A DNA stretch of 64,000 nucleotides, taken from Aurantimonas sp. Leaf443 (GTDB lineage Bacteria > Pseudomonadota > Alphaproteobacteria > Rhizobiales > Rhizobiaceae). The notes below the pieces were generated by a model. That model saw only the letters and a list, made by a program, of their open reading frames with translations. It was not told the DNA's origin and searched no databases. The stretch covers positions 62,001-126,000 of the forward strand of contig NZ_LMRD01000012.1 in NCBI RefSeq assembly GCF_001425575.1, in the 5' to 3' direction. The translations under genes were made by a program, and so were the position numbers. Positions 9,314-17,707 of the stretch are shown here, piece by piece; position 1 is the stretch's first letter; the number at the start of each line of letters is the position of its first letter.

Positions 9314-9430
9314 ATGATCGCAACCGTCGCCCTTGTCTGCGCCATGAGCACCGCCTTCGCCGCGGCGGCATCTGCGCGTGCGCGGCGCCTCGGGCTTCTT
9401 CGCCTTAGCGGCGGCCGTCGGACCCGTTAG
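9314..9430 (+). CDS. Putative leucine leader peptide upstream of leuA
   Basis: A 38-codon frame ending in a Leu-rich cluster. Residues 26-31 read LGLLRL, encoded by CTC, GGG, CTT, CTT, CGC and CTT at 9389-9406. CTT is uncommon in neighbouring genes, so three CTT codons in four suggest control codons. The frame ends at 9430, 153 bases before leuA, and is followed by several hairpins. No Shine-Dalgarno sequence precedes the ATG, and the predicted transcription start falls on it. I infer a leucine attenuation peptide. The alternative is a chance small frame; comparison with close relatives would decide. Confidence 0.5.
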   Translation: MIATVALVCAMSTAFAAAASARARRLGLLRLSGGRRTR

Positions 9431-9503
9431 AAGGGGCGTCCGGCGGTCGAGCCGGTGCGTCGGGCCTCTCACGGCCCGTGTCGCATGCCCCTTGCAAAGC
9501 CCG
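9431..9503 (+). promoter_or_regulatory. Candidate leuA attenuator hairpins
   Basis: Three pairings are visible: CCGGC 9440-9444 with GCCGG 9451-9455; CGGGCC 9461-9466 with GGCCCG 9473-9478; and AAGGGGC 9431-9437 with GCCCCTT 9487-9493, enclosing the others. CGGGCTT at 9391-9397, overlapping the Leu codons, can also pair with AAGCCCG at 9497-9503. No clear T-run follows, so the terminator arm is not settled. The remaining bases to leuA at 9584 show nothing further. Confidence 0.4.
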
Positions 9504-9583
9504 ACCGTTCCGATCATTCGTCCGCGATCCGCCGAGGCCGCCTTTTCCGCGCCCGGATCCGACAGAGCCAGCAAGGCCGTTCC

Positions 9584-11320
9584 ATGTCCGCCGTCAATTC
9601 TTCGTCCCGTTCCACCCCCTCCAGCATCGACGTCGCCGCGCCGGGCGCCATGGCGGCCGCCGCCCGCAAGTACCAGCCCTACGGGCAGATCGACCTCGCC
9701 GACCGCACCTGGCCGTCCAAGACGATCACCACGCCGCCCATCTGGTGCTCGGTGGACCTGCGCGACGGCAACCAGGCGCTGGTCGACCCGATGGGCCACG
9801 ACCGCAAGGCGCGCTTCTTCGCGCTGCTGAAGGCGATGCGCTTCAAGGAGATCGAGATCGGCTTCCCCTCGGCCTCGCAGACCGACTTCGACTTCGCCCG
9901 CTGGTGCGTGGAGGAGGGCGGCGTCGACGACGACGTGTCGCTGCAGGTGCTGGTGCAGTGCCGGCCCGAACTGATCACGCGCACCTTCGAGTCGCTGGAG
10001 GGCGCCAGGCGTCCGATCGTGCACTTCTACAACTCCACCAGCGAGCTGCAGCGCCGCGTCGTCTTCCAGAAGGATCGCGCGGGCATCAAGCAGATCGCGG
10101 TCGACGCCGCCAAGATGATCATGGACATGGCCGCCAAGGCCGGCGGCGACTATCGGTTCGAGTATTCGCCGGAGAGCTTCACCGGCACCGAGCTGGAATT
10201 TGCCGCCGAGATCTGCAACGCGGTCGCCGAGGTGGTGAAGCCGACGGTCGAGAACCGGCTGATCCTGAACCTGCCGGCCACGGTCGAGATGTCGACGCCC
10301 AACGTCCATGCCGACCAGATCGAGTGGATGTGCCGCAATCTCGACGACCGGGCCTCGATCATCGTCTCGCTACACCCGCACAACGATCGCGGCACGGCGG
10401 TCGCGGCCACCGAGCTCGGCCTGATGGCGGGGGCGGACCGCGTCGAGGGCACGCTCTTCGGCAATGGCGAGCGCACCGGCAATGTCGATCTCGTCACCCT
10501 GGCGCTGAACATGCTGACGCAAGGCGTCGATCCCGGCCTCGACGTCTCGGACATCAACCGGATCAAGGACGTCTACGAATATTGCAACCAGCTGGCGATT
10601 CCCGAGCGCCACCCCTATGTCGGCGAGCTCGTCTACACCGCCTTTTCCGGGTCGCACCAGGATGCGATCAACAAGGGCATGAAGGCGATGAAGACCGCCA
10701 ACAAGGAACTGTGGGAGGTGCCCTACCTGCCCATCGACCCGAAGGATGTCGGCCGCAGCTACGAGGCGATCATCCGCATCAACTCGCAGTCGGGCAAGGG
10801 CGGCATCGCCTATGTGCTGCAGGCGGACTACGGGCTGAACCTGCCGCGCAACCTGCAGGTGGAGCTGCGCGAGGACATCCAGCGCATCACCGACGAGGAG
10901 GGGCGCGAACTCCCGGTCAAGCGCATCTACGAGCGTTTCATCGAGCGCTATGTCGAGCAGCCGGATGCCGCGATCCGCTTCGTCGACCACTTCACCCGGC
11001 CGAGCCCCGACGTGCGCGGCGAGCGCATCATCGAGGCGACGATCCTCGAGAACGGCGTGGAGAAGGTGATCGAGGGGCGGGGCACCGGCCCGATCGACGG
11101 TTTTGTCGACGCGCTGTCGCGCCATCTCGGCATCGAGATGTCGGTCTTCGACTATTCCGAACACTCGCTCGGCGCGGGCTCCAACGCGCGCGCCATCTCC
11201 TACATGGAGATGGAATATCCGGGCGGGCGGCTCTTCGGCGCCGGCATCAACAAGAACATCGTCACGGCCTCGCTCGAGGGCATCGTCTCGGCGGTGAACC
11301 GCATCATCGCCGCCTCGTGA
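9584..11320 (+). CDS. leuA: 2-Isopropylmalate synthase
   Basis: Condenses acetyl-CoA with 2-ketoisovalerate, the first step of leucine synthesis. The product has 578 residues, matching the longer type of LeuA. The catalytic TIM-barrel begins with SVDLRDGNQAL at residues about 57-67, and the metal-binding HPHNDRGTAV lies near residue 266. The C-terminal LeuA dimer/regulatory domain, the site of leucine feedback in the family, contains GRGTGPIDGFVDAL and SYMEMEYPGG. The ATG at 9584 has AAGG 7 bases upstream. It is preceded by a probable leucine leader and overlaps the next gene by 4 bases, so the two are likely translationally coupled. Confidence 0.96.
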   Translation: MSAVNSSSRSTPSSIDVAAPGAMAAAARKYQPYGQIDLADRTWPSKTITTPPIWCSVDLRDGNQALVDPMGHDRKARFFALLKAMRFKEIEIGFPSASQTDFDFARWCVEEGGVDDDVSLQVLVQCRPELITRTFESLEGARRPIVHFYNSTSELQRRVVFQKDRAGIKQIAVDAAKMIMDMAAKAGGDYRFEYSPESFTGTELEFAAEICNAVAEVVKPTVENRLILNLPATVEMSTPNVHADQIEWMCRNLDDRASIIVSLHPHNDRGTAVAATELGLMAGADRVEGTLFGNGERTGNVDLVTLALNMLTQGVDPGLDVSDINRIKDVYEYCNQLAIPERHPYVGELVYTAFSGSHQDAINKGMKAMKTANKELWEVPYLPIDPKDVGRSYEAIIRINSQSGKGGIAYVLQADYGLNLPRNLQVELREDIQRITDEEGRELPVKRIYERFIERYVEQPDAAIRFVDHFTRPSPDVRGERIIEATILENGVEKVIEGRGTGPIDGFVDALSRHLGIEMSVFDYSEHSLGAGSNARAISYMEMEYPGGRLFGAGINKNIVTASLEGIVSAVNRIIAAS

Positions 11321-12147
11321 CGCAGGACGAAGGCAGGCCGCACGCCGGCGGCACGGACGGGGCGCCGCGGCTTCCCGTCCGCGACGTCGCGGCCCTCTTG
11401 CCCGGTGCCGGCGCTCCGCCGGTCGTGCTCCTGCACGGCTTCGACGGCGAGGGGGCGCTCTGGTCCGGCGTCCAGGCCGGTCTCGCCAAAGCCGGCCAGC
11501 GGTCGCTCGCCTACGATCTGCCGGCCCATGGCGGCGCCGAGGACTTTCCGCAGGCCGGGCCGCCGAAAGTGGCGGCGCGTGCCGTTCTCGCGGACCTGCG
11601 ACAGGCGGGAATCGAGCGCGCCCATCTCGTCGGCCACTCGATGGGCGGCGCCGTGGCCGCGCTCGCCGCGCTCTTCTCGCCCGCCGAGATCGCTTCGCTG
11701 ACGCTTCTGGCGCCCGGCGGTTTCGGGCCGGAGATCGGCACGGGGCCGATCCGGGCGGTGATGGAGGCCGAGACAGAGACCGAACTCGCGCTGGCGCTCG
11801 GCTCGATGGGCGCGCCCGGCTGGAGGCCGGACGAGGCGACGGTGCGCGCAATCCTCCACGGCCGGCGGCCGGGCTCGCGCCGGCGCATGCGCGCACTCTT
11901 CGCCCTTCTCTTCGCGGGCGAGCGGCAGGGCGTCCTGCCGCTCGAGGCAATCGCCGGGGCCGGCATCCCGACGACGCTCGTCTGGGGCGACCGGGACGGG
12001 GTGACGCCCTTCGCGCAGATGGGCGCCGCGCCCGCCGCCTTCCGGCGCATCGTTCTCCCCGGCATCGGCCATATGCCGATGCTGGAGGACTGTGCCGGAA
12101 CGATACAGGCGATCCTTTCCGGCATCGGTATGCGCCAAACCTCCTGA
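11317..12147 (+). CDS. Alpha/beta-fold hydrolase
   Basis: A 276-residue hydrolase. The nucleophile elbow is GHSMGGA near residue 108, the oxyanion strand is VVLLHGFDGEG near residue 35, the acid lies in WGDRDGVTPF near residue 225 and the base in GIGHMPM near residue 250. The sequence resembles the C-terminal domain of acetoin-type E2 proteins and proline-iminopeptidase-like esterases, but there is no lipoyl domain, so no substrate is proposed. The start is a GTG whose last two bases overlap the leuA stop (GTGA), which argues for coupled translation with leuA. Confidence 0.85.
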   Translation: MTQDEGRPHAGGTDGAPRLPVRDVAALLPGAGAPPVVLLHGFDGEGALWSGVQAGLAKAGQRSLAYDLPAHGGAEDFPQAGPPKVAARAVLADLRQAGIERAHLVGHSMGGAVAALAALFSPAEIASLTLLAPGGFGPEIGTGPIRAVMEAETETELALALGSMGAPGWRPDEATVRAILHGRRPGSRRRMRALFALLFAGERQGVLPLEAIAGAGIPTTLVWGDRDGVTPFAQMGAAPAAFRRIVLPGIGHMPMLEDCAGTIQAILSGIGMRQTS

Positions 12148-12241
12148 GGAGGCGGGATTCTCGGGTCCCGACCTTTTCTCCTCAGGCCGCCGCCCCTATG
12201 GTAACCAAATGATGAACGGTTTGCCGTGGCGGAATGTGACG

Positions 12242-12856
12242 ATGGGTGAAGGCCGGGACAATGTCGCCTCGCTGATGGGCACGCGCCGCCTCGCGGACGC
12301 CGTGCGCCAGGCCAAGATCGCCGCCGCCCAGCGCTCGGACGTCGTGGTGGATATCCGCGAGGCCGATCGCGCGCGGCTGGAGATGCTGCAGGAGGAGTTG
12401 CAGTCGCTGGTCGACGACCTTCCGCCGGGCGACGACTTCTTCGACTTCACCCTGTCCGGCGGCCTGCAGCCGCGCCTGTGGATCGACGGCACGGCCAATG
12501 TGCTGATGGCGCGCGACCGGCGGACGTACCGGCTGGTGCGCGAGACGCGGCTCGGGCGGCTGACGCTCGCCGAATCGACCGAGCCGCGCGCCATCGCCGC
12601 CCATGTCACCGACTATGTCGCCGCGCGGATCGTCGAGCGCGAGAAGGCCTTCGCCCTCACCGACGGTCTGAACGCCCGGATCGGCGACGGCACGGAGGAT
12701 CTGCGCCGCGGCGACGAGCCGCCTCTGGTGGCGCCGCGCCGCGATGCCTCCTCGGCCGAGTTCGTCGTCGCGCTGACCTGGCTGATGATCGGCATCGTCG
12801 TCGGCGCCGGCGGCCTCCTGGCGCTCGGCGCGATGCGCGGCTTCTCGCTGAACTGA
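12242..12856 (+). CDS. Conserved protein with C-terminal membrane anchor
   Basis: Function not recognised. The product is about 204 residues: a soluble N-terminal part rich in acidic and basic residues (LADAVRQAKIAAA, VVVDIREADRARLEMLQEEL), a central region FDFTLSGGLQPRLWIDGTANV, and a single transmembrane segment at about 175-195 (ALTWLMIGIVVGAGGLLALG). The orientation is probably cytoplasmic N-terminus with a C-terminal anchor. I recall similar proteins in other Rhizobiales without an assigned role. In-frame ATGs at 12209 and 12212 are alternatives; 12242 is chosen because GGCGGAA lies about 10 bases upstream. Confidence 0.7.
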   Translation: MGEGRDNVASLMGTRRLADAVRQAKIAAAQRSDVVVDIREADRARLEMLQEELQSLVDDLPPGDDFFDFTLSGGLQPRLWIDGTANVLMARDRRTYRLVRETRLGRLTLAESTEPRAIAAHVTDYVAARIVEREKAFALTDGLNARIGDGTEDLRRGDEPPLVAPRRDASSAEFVVALTWLMIGIVVGAGGLLALGAMRGFSLN

Positions 12857-12881
12857 GGGCGACACCCGCAATGTCAGACCT

Positions 12882-14075
12882 TCAGGCGCGCCGGGCCCGA
12901 TCCGGCGCGACCGGCTTGGCCGACGGCGAGAGACGGCGCAGGGCAAGGCCGACCCCGCCCGCGACCAGTCCCCAGAAGGGCGCGCTGATGCCGAGAAACG
13001 CCACGCCCGAGGCGGTGACGAGAAAGGTCAGCGTCGCGGCCTCGCGCGTTGCCTCCGCTTCCATGGCGCCGCGCAGCGAGGCGGCGAAGGCGCCGATCAG
13101 GGCAAGACCCGCCACCGCCTGCACCAGAAGCGGCGACAGGCCGGCAAAGGCGGTGACGATCGCCGCGCCGATGCCGAAGGCGACGAAGGCGAGCCCGCCG
13201 ACGACGGACGCCCAGTAGCGCGCCGTGCGATCGGGCCCGGCCTCCTCGCCGGCGCAGATCGCCGCGGTGATGGCGGCGAGATTGACCGCGCAGCCCCCGA
13301 AGACCGTCGCCAGAAGCGAGAAGAAACCCGTCGCCGCGAAGAGGCGACCGGCCGGCGGCGCGTAGCCGTTGGCCTGGAGGATGGCGAGGCCCGGGATGTT
13401 CTGCGACGCCATCGTGACGAGGAAGAGCGGCAGCGCGATGCCGATCGTCGCCGCGACCGTGAAGTGCGGCACGACGAGCACCGGCTCGGGCAGGAGCGCG
13501 CCGGCGAGTGGCGGCGCGCCGTGGAGGACGGTGATGAGGACGCCGGCGACGAGCGCGGCGGCGGGGACGGCATAGAGGCGGTTGAGACGCATCACGACGA
13601 GCCAGACCGCCGCGACGGCAAGGGCCGGCAGCGGTTCGGCGCCGATCGCCTTCACCGGCGCGAGGCAGAGCGAGAAGAGGACGCCGGCCAGCATGGCGTT
13701 GGCGATGGCCGCCGGAATGGCCGAGATGGCACGGCCGAGCGGGCGCACCAGTCCGGCGCCGATGACGAGGAGGGCGGCGACGACGAAGGCGCCGACCGCC
13801 ACGGGAAAGCCGCCCTCCGGCACGCCGGCCCCGGCCAGGAGCGCGGCGCCAGGCGTCGACCAGGCGATGAGGATCGGCATGCGCGTGGCGAGGCTCAAGG
13901 CGACGGCGCACAGGCCCATCGCCACGGAGAGCGCGAGCAGGCCGCTCGCCGCCTGTTCCTTCGAGGCGCCGACCGCCTGCAATCCCTGGAGGATGACGGC
14001 GAAGGAACTGGTGAAGCCGACGAAGGCGGCGAGAAGTCCCGCCGAGACGGTGGAGGCGTTGGGACGGCTTGGCAT
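12882..14075 (-). CDS. benE: BenE family benzoate/proton symporter-like protein
   Basis: A 397-residue inner-membrane protein with about 12 hydrophobic segments and the BenE features AWSTPGAALLAG near residue 75 and TMASQNIPGLAILQANGY near residue 225. BenE imports benzoate with protons in Acinetobacter, but rhizobial members usually lack adjacent benzoate genes, as here, so the substrate is uncertain. The N-terminus STVSAGLLAAFVGFTSSFAVIL begins the first helix and supports the ATG at 14075; the frame is open for 28 more codons without homologous sequence. It converges with the 12242 gene. Confidence 0.9.
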   Translation of the reverse strand: MPSRPNASTVSAGLLAAFVGFTSSFAVILQGLQAVGASKEQAASGLLALSVAMGLCAVALSLATRMPILIAWSTPGAALLAGAGVPEGGFPVAVGAFVVAALLVIGAGLVRPLGRAISAIPAAIANAMLAGVLFSLCLAPVKAIGAEPLPALAVAAVWLVVMRLNRLYAVPAAALVAGVLITVLHGAPPLAGALLPEPVLVVPHFTVAATIGIALPLFLVTMASQNIPGLAILQANGYAPPAGRLFAATGFFSLLATVFGGCAVNLAAITAAICAGEEAGPDRTARYWASVVGGLAFVAFGIGAAIVTAFAGLSPLLVQAVAGLALIGAFAASLRGAMEAEATREAATLTFLVTASGVAFLGISAPFWGLVAGGVGLALRRLSPSAKPVAPDRARRA

Positions 14076-14192
14076 GGGCAACCGGCGGGCAGGGCGGGGC
14101 CCCTGCCTAACGCGCCGCGGCGCCTGAATGCAACCGCCGGGACGATTCGGGATCGCCACGGCGGCGCATGGTCGTCGGGTGGATGCGCCGCG

Positions 14193-15152
14193 TCAGGCCG
14201 GTTCGCGGGCCGGGCGGGCGTCCTTGCGCGGTGTGGCGTTCACCGCCGTGCCGTTGGAGAGGAGCTGGCGCTCGCGGATCCAGTCGATGCCCGGCGCCTC
14301 GACCCGCGCGCCGCGCTCGCGCTGCACGAGTTCCCAGGCGCCGGGGCCGCCGGAGATCTCGAAGAGATTGTAGCGCGAGGCCGGCTTCTCGCCGCCCGGC
14401 GACTGGCTGGCGGAGGGAACGCCGACGACGGGCACGTGCCCGTCCGGCCCGTGCAGCCAGTGCAGCGTGTCGAGATGGGTGTGCCCGTGCAGGACGAGCT
14501 CGGCGCCGACGTCGCGGATGACCTTGGAGAAATACTGCTTGCCGATCAGCCGCTTGTGCCAGGAGGCGGCGCCGGAGATCGGCGGATGGTGGATGAGGAC
14601 GACGCGGAAATAGCCCATGTCGCGGCCGGAGCGCAGCATCTGCGCAAGATCCAGCGCCTGCCGCCGCCCGAACGTGCCGGTGGCGAAGAAGGGCGCCGTG
14701 GCTTCGGCCGTGGAGACGCCGTAGATCGCCACCTCCTCGCGGTAGCGCGCGTAGGGAAAGGTCGGGAAGGCGAGCGGCCGGTGGGCGTCCCCGGTGACAT
14801 AGGCCGACCAGGCGCGGCAGGATTTCGCGAAGGCGCCCAGCACATAGGCGTCGTGATTGCCGGGCACGACGGAGACGTCGTGCGGGCGGCCGAGCTTCTG
14901 CAGCCAGAGCCGGGCGGCGGCGATCTCGATGCGCGTCGCCAGATTGACGAGATCGCCGGTCACGGCGACATGGTCGGGCGCTTCGGCCTTCAGGTCGTCG
15001 AGAAGGGTGATGAGCGTGTCGCCGAACATCACGCGCCGGCGGTTGCGCTGCCAGTTGATCCAGCCGGTCACGCGCTTGGACGCGAGTTCGCGCAGCGTGA
15101 GGTCCGGCATTGGGCCGAGATGGATGTCGGAAAGATGAGCGAGCCTGTACAT
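14193..15152 (-). CDS. Calcineurin-like metallophosphoesterase
   Basis: A 319-residue cytosolic phosphoesterase with all five family blocks in order: LSDIHLG (residues 6-12), VTGDLVN, GNHDA, LIHHPP and HGHTH. These supply the dinuclear metal site. Such proteins include cAMP and cyclic-nucleotide phosphodiesterases and nucleotidases; the substrate cannot be read. The ATG at 15152 places the first motif 6 residues from the N-terminus, as in relatives, although no clear Shine-Dalgarno sequence is visible. The gene stands alone on the minus strand and diverges from the Nudix gene at 15397. Confidence 0.9.
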   Translation of the reverse strand: MYRLAHLSDIHLGPMPDLTLRELASKRVTGWINWQRNRRRVMFGDTLITLLDDLKAEAPDHVAVTGDLVNLATRIEIAAARLWLQKLGRPHDVSVVPGNHDAYVLGAFAKSCRAWSAYVTGDAHRPLAFPTFPYARYREEVAIYGVSTAEATAPFFATGTFGRRQALDLAQMLRSGRDMGYFRVVLIHHPPISGAASWHKRLIGKQYFSKVIRDVGAELVLHGHTHLDTLHWLHGPDGHVPVVGVPSASQSPGGEKPASRYNLFEISGGPGAWELVQRERGARVEAPGIDWIRERQLLSNGTAVNATPRKDARPAREPA

Positions 15153-15396
15153 GCTCGGGCCATCTAAAGCGCGGCTGCGGAAAGGGGATATGGCGGGCGC
15201 GAAAAGGTGGGGAGGTTTTTTCGACACCGAAGGACGGCCCCGATCGGCCCCTCGACCCGCCGACCCGCCGGCCTATGGTTCATGGCAGCCATGGGGCGCA
15301 CGAGGAGGGGACGAGGCCTCGCAACGTGCGCCCAACCCTCGCGTCGCGCGAAACGTCTCGCGGTTGAACTCACCGTCCCGTCTCGTAGGAGCCGCC

Positions 15397-15858
15397 GTGC
15401 CGCTACCGGCCTTCGCCATCCCCGTCCTGCACCGCCTCCAGATCCTGGCGCGGCCGATGAGCATCGGCGTGCGCGGCGCGCTCTTCGACGAGGCGGGGCG
15501 CATCCTCCTCGTGCGCCACACCTATGTGCCCGGCTGGTACATGCCCGGCGGCGGCGTCGATCCCGGCGAGACGGCGGTCGAGGCGCTGGCGCGCGAGTTT
15601 CGCGAGGAGACGGCGGTGGAACTGACGGAGGCGCCGCGCCTCGTCTCGGTGCATTTCAACGCCGCCAAGGCGCGGCGCGACCATGTCCTCTTCTATGCCT
15701 GCGGCGCCCATCGCGTGCTGGGGATCCGCGCGCCGGATAGCGAGATCGCCGAGACCGGCTTCTTCGCGCCCGGCGACCTGCCCGAGGACACCACGGCCGC
15801 GACGCGGCGGCGGCTCGCGGAACTGGCAGGGGAGGCGCCCGCCAGCCCGCATTGGTGA
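15397..15858 (+). CDS. Nudix hydrolase
   Basis: A 153-residue hydrolase. The Nudix box GGGVDPGETAVEALAREF continuing REETAVEL lies at residues about 50-73, with the catalytic REXXEE-type core intact. The flanking GVRGALFDEAGRILLVRHTY strand is typical of general NTP/NDP-sugar Nudix enzymes; the substrate is unknown. The start is GTG at 15397: AGGAG lies 5 bases upstream and no in-frame ATG fits the conserved N-terminus. The gene converges on the reductase at 15863 with only 4 bases between stops. Confidence 0.88.
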   Translation: MPLPAFAIPVLHRLQILARPMSIGVRGALFDEAGRILLVRHTYVPGWYMPGGGVDPGETAVEALAREFREETAVELTEAPRLVSVHFNAAKARRDHVLFYACGAHRVLGIRAPDSEIAETGFFAPGDLPEDTTAATRRRLAELAGEAPASPHW

Positions 15859-15862
15859 AAGG

Positions 15863-16855
15863 TCAGGCCCTTGCGGCGAGCCGCTCGCGGCCGTGCGGCT
15901 GCCAGAGATCCTGGTCGGGCCCGAGCGGCACGATGCCGGTCGGGTTGATCATCGTGTGGCTGGCGTAATAGTGGCCCTTGATATGCTCGAAGTTCACCGT
16001 CTCGGCGATGCCCGGCCTCTGGAACAGATCGAGCATGTAGCCGAAGAGGTTCGGATAGTCGGCGATGCGGCGCCTGTTGCACTTGAAGTGGCCGACATAG
16101 ACCGGATCGAAGCGGATGAGCGTCGTGAAGAGGCGCCAGTCGGCCTCGGTCGGCGCGTCGCCCGACACGAGATAGCGGCTTTGCCCGAGGCGCTCCTCCA
16201 GCCGGTCGAGTTCGGCGAAGAGGGCGTGGAAGGCCTCCTCGTAGGGCGCCTGTTCGGTGGCGAAGCCGCATTTGTAGACGCCGTTGTTCACCGCGTCGTA
16301 GATCCGGGCGTTGATCGCGTCGATCTCCGGAAGGAGCGCCTTCGGCGTGACGTCGACGCTCTGGTCGGCGAGATCGCCGAAGCCCTCGTTGAAGATGCGG
16401 ATGATCTCGGCCGACTCGTTGTTCACGATCGTGCCGGTCGCCTTGTCCCAAAGCACCGGCACGGTGACGCGGCCTGTGAAGGACGGGTCGGCCTTCAGAT
16501 ACACCTCATAGAGGCGGTCGGCATGGTTCACCGTGTCGGGAACGGCACCGGGCCTGTCCGAGAAGACCCAGCCTTCCTCGCGCATGAGAAAATCGACGAC
16601 GGACAGCGAGACGACCTCGTCGAGCCCCTTCAGGCGCCGCACGATCAGGGTGCGATGCGCCCAGGGGCAGGCGAGCGACACGTAGAGATGGTAGCGGCCG
16701 GCTTCTGCGGGAAAGGCCGTCTTGCCGTCGGGCGCGTTTTCGCCGTCCGGCGTGATCCAGTTGCGGAACTTCGTCACCGTGCGCTCGAAGCGGCCGCCGC
16801 TCTTGGCGGTGTCATACCACTGGTCCTGCCACCTGCCGTCCACCAGAAGTCCCAT
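15863..16855 (-). CDS. yqjG: Glutathionyl-hydroquinone reductase (Xi-class glutathione transferase)
   Basis: A 330-residue cytosolic enzyme that removes glutathione from glutathionyl-hydroquinones. The catalytic Cys63 is in SLACPWAHRTL, characteristic of the Xi class, and the C-terminal helical domain has TLIRFDPVYVGHFKCNRR and NPTGIVPLGP. Length matches the family. The ATG at 16855 has AGGAG 7 bases upstream on the minus strand. The frame is open further upstream to 17125, but that part has repetitive Arg/Pro composition and no homology I recognise. It may protect against quinone stress; no partner gene is adjacent. Confidence 0.93.
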   Translation of the reverse strand: MGLLVDGRWQDQWYDTAKSGGRFERTVTKFRNWITPDGENAPDGKTAFPAEAGRYHLYVSLACPWAHRTLIVRRLKGLDEVVSLSVVDFLMREEGWVFSDRPGAVPDTVNHADRLYEVYLKADPSFTGRVTVPVLWDKATGTIVNNESAEIIRIFNEGFGDLADQSVDVTPKALLPEIDAINARIYDAVNNGVYKCGFATEQAPYEEAFHALFAELDRLEERLGQSRYLVSGDAPTEADWRLFTTLIRFDPVYVGHFKCNRRRIADYPNLFGYMLDLFQRPGIAETVNFEHIKGHYYASHTMINPTGIVPLGPDQDLWQPHGRERLAARA

Positions 16856-17142
16856 GCCCGTCTCCTCTTGCCGTTCCCGTCCCGAACCCTCCATGCCCTT
16901 TCGTCGTTCCCGCGCCAAGGCGGACGCAGCGTCAACGTCCGCCATTCGACCCTTGCCGCGCGGCCGGGCGCGGGCTAGGAGGCGACGGGACGGCCCTCGC
17001 CAAAAGGCGACGGGAGCCGGGAGAGGGCGAAGCCATGCTGCGACGACGACCAGAGGAAAGGCCCGTCCGCCCTTCGTGCTGAGGCGTTCTCCGCTCGTCC
17101 CGTGATCGGCGCGAGGGAGCGCCATTCCTCCATGGTCTCCCG

Positions 17143-17661
17143 ATGCTCGACGCTCCCCAAAGCCAGGTCCTCGATATTCTCTATGCGCGCGAGGATGCGC
17201 TCTTCGACGATGCCATCGAGGCGATCTCGGCCGATGCCTTCGGCCCCGGCCGCTTCGCCCGCGCGGCCGCCCGCGTGCGCGAGATGGCGCCGCACGATCG
17301 CGAACTTTCGCTCGTCGCCATGGTCTGGGGCGTCGTCGTCGGCTCGGTGCGACAGACGCCGATCCTCGTCGGCACGCGCCCGGCGCTGATGCTCGGGCCG
17401 CTCGCGGTGCTGCCGGCCTACAAGAGCCGCGGCATCGGCAGCCGGCTCATGCACATGGCGGCCGATGCCGCGCGCGAGGCCGGCGAAAGCGCCATCGTCC
17501 TCGTCGGCGACCCGCCCTATTACGGTCCGCTCGGCTACCGCCCGCTTCCCCCCGGCAGCATCGCCATGCCGGGACCGGTGGACCCGCGGCGGCTGCTCGG
17601 GAAGGAGCTGGTGCCGGGCGCTCTGGAAGGGCTGGCCGGGGAGATCGGGCCGCGCCGGTAA
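17143..17661 (+). CDS. GNAT family N-acetyltransferase
   Basis: A 172-residue protein of the YhbS-like GNAT group. The acetyl-CoA binding motif A is LMLGPLAVLPAYKSRGIGSR near residues 85-105, with the R-G-I-G loop. The C-terminal segment GDPPYYGPLGYRPLPPG is typical of the group. The acceptor substrate is unknown. The gene converges with the aerotolerance-type operon (46 bases between stops). Confidence 0.88.
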   Translation: MLDAPQSQVLDILYAREDALFDDAIEAISADAFGPGRFARAAARVREMAPHDRELSLVAMVWGVVVGSVRQTPILVGTRPALMLGPLAVLPAYKSRGIGSRLMHMAADAAREAGESAIVLVGDPPYYGPLGYRPLPPGSIAMPGPVDPRRLLGKELVPGALEGLAGEIGPRR

Positions 17662-17707
17662 AGGCGCCTGCTCTATCCCGGAAAGGAACCGGTCGTGCGC
17701 TCCAGCC

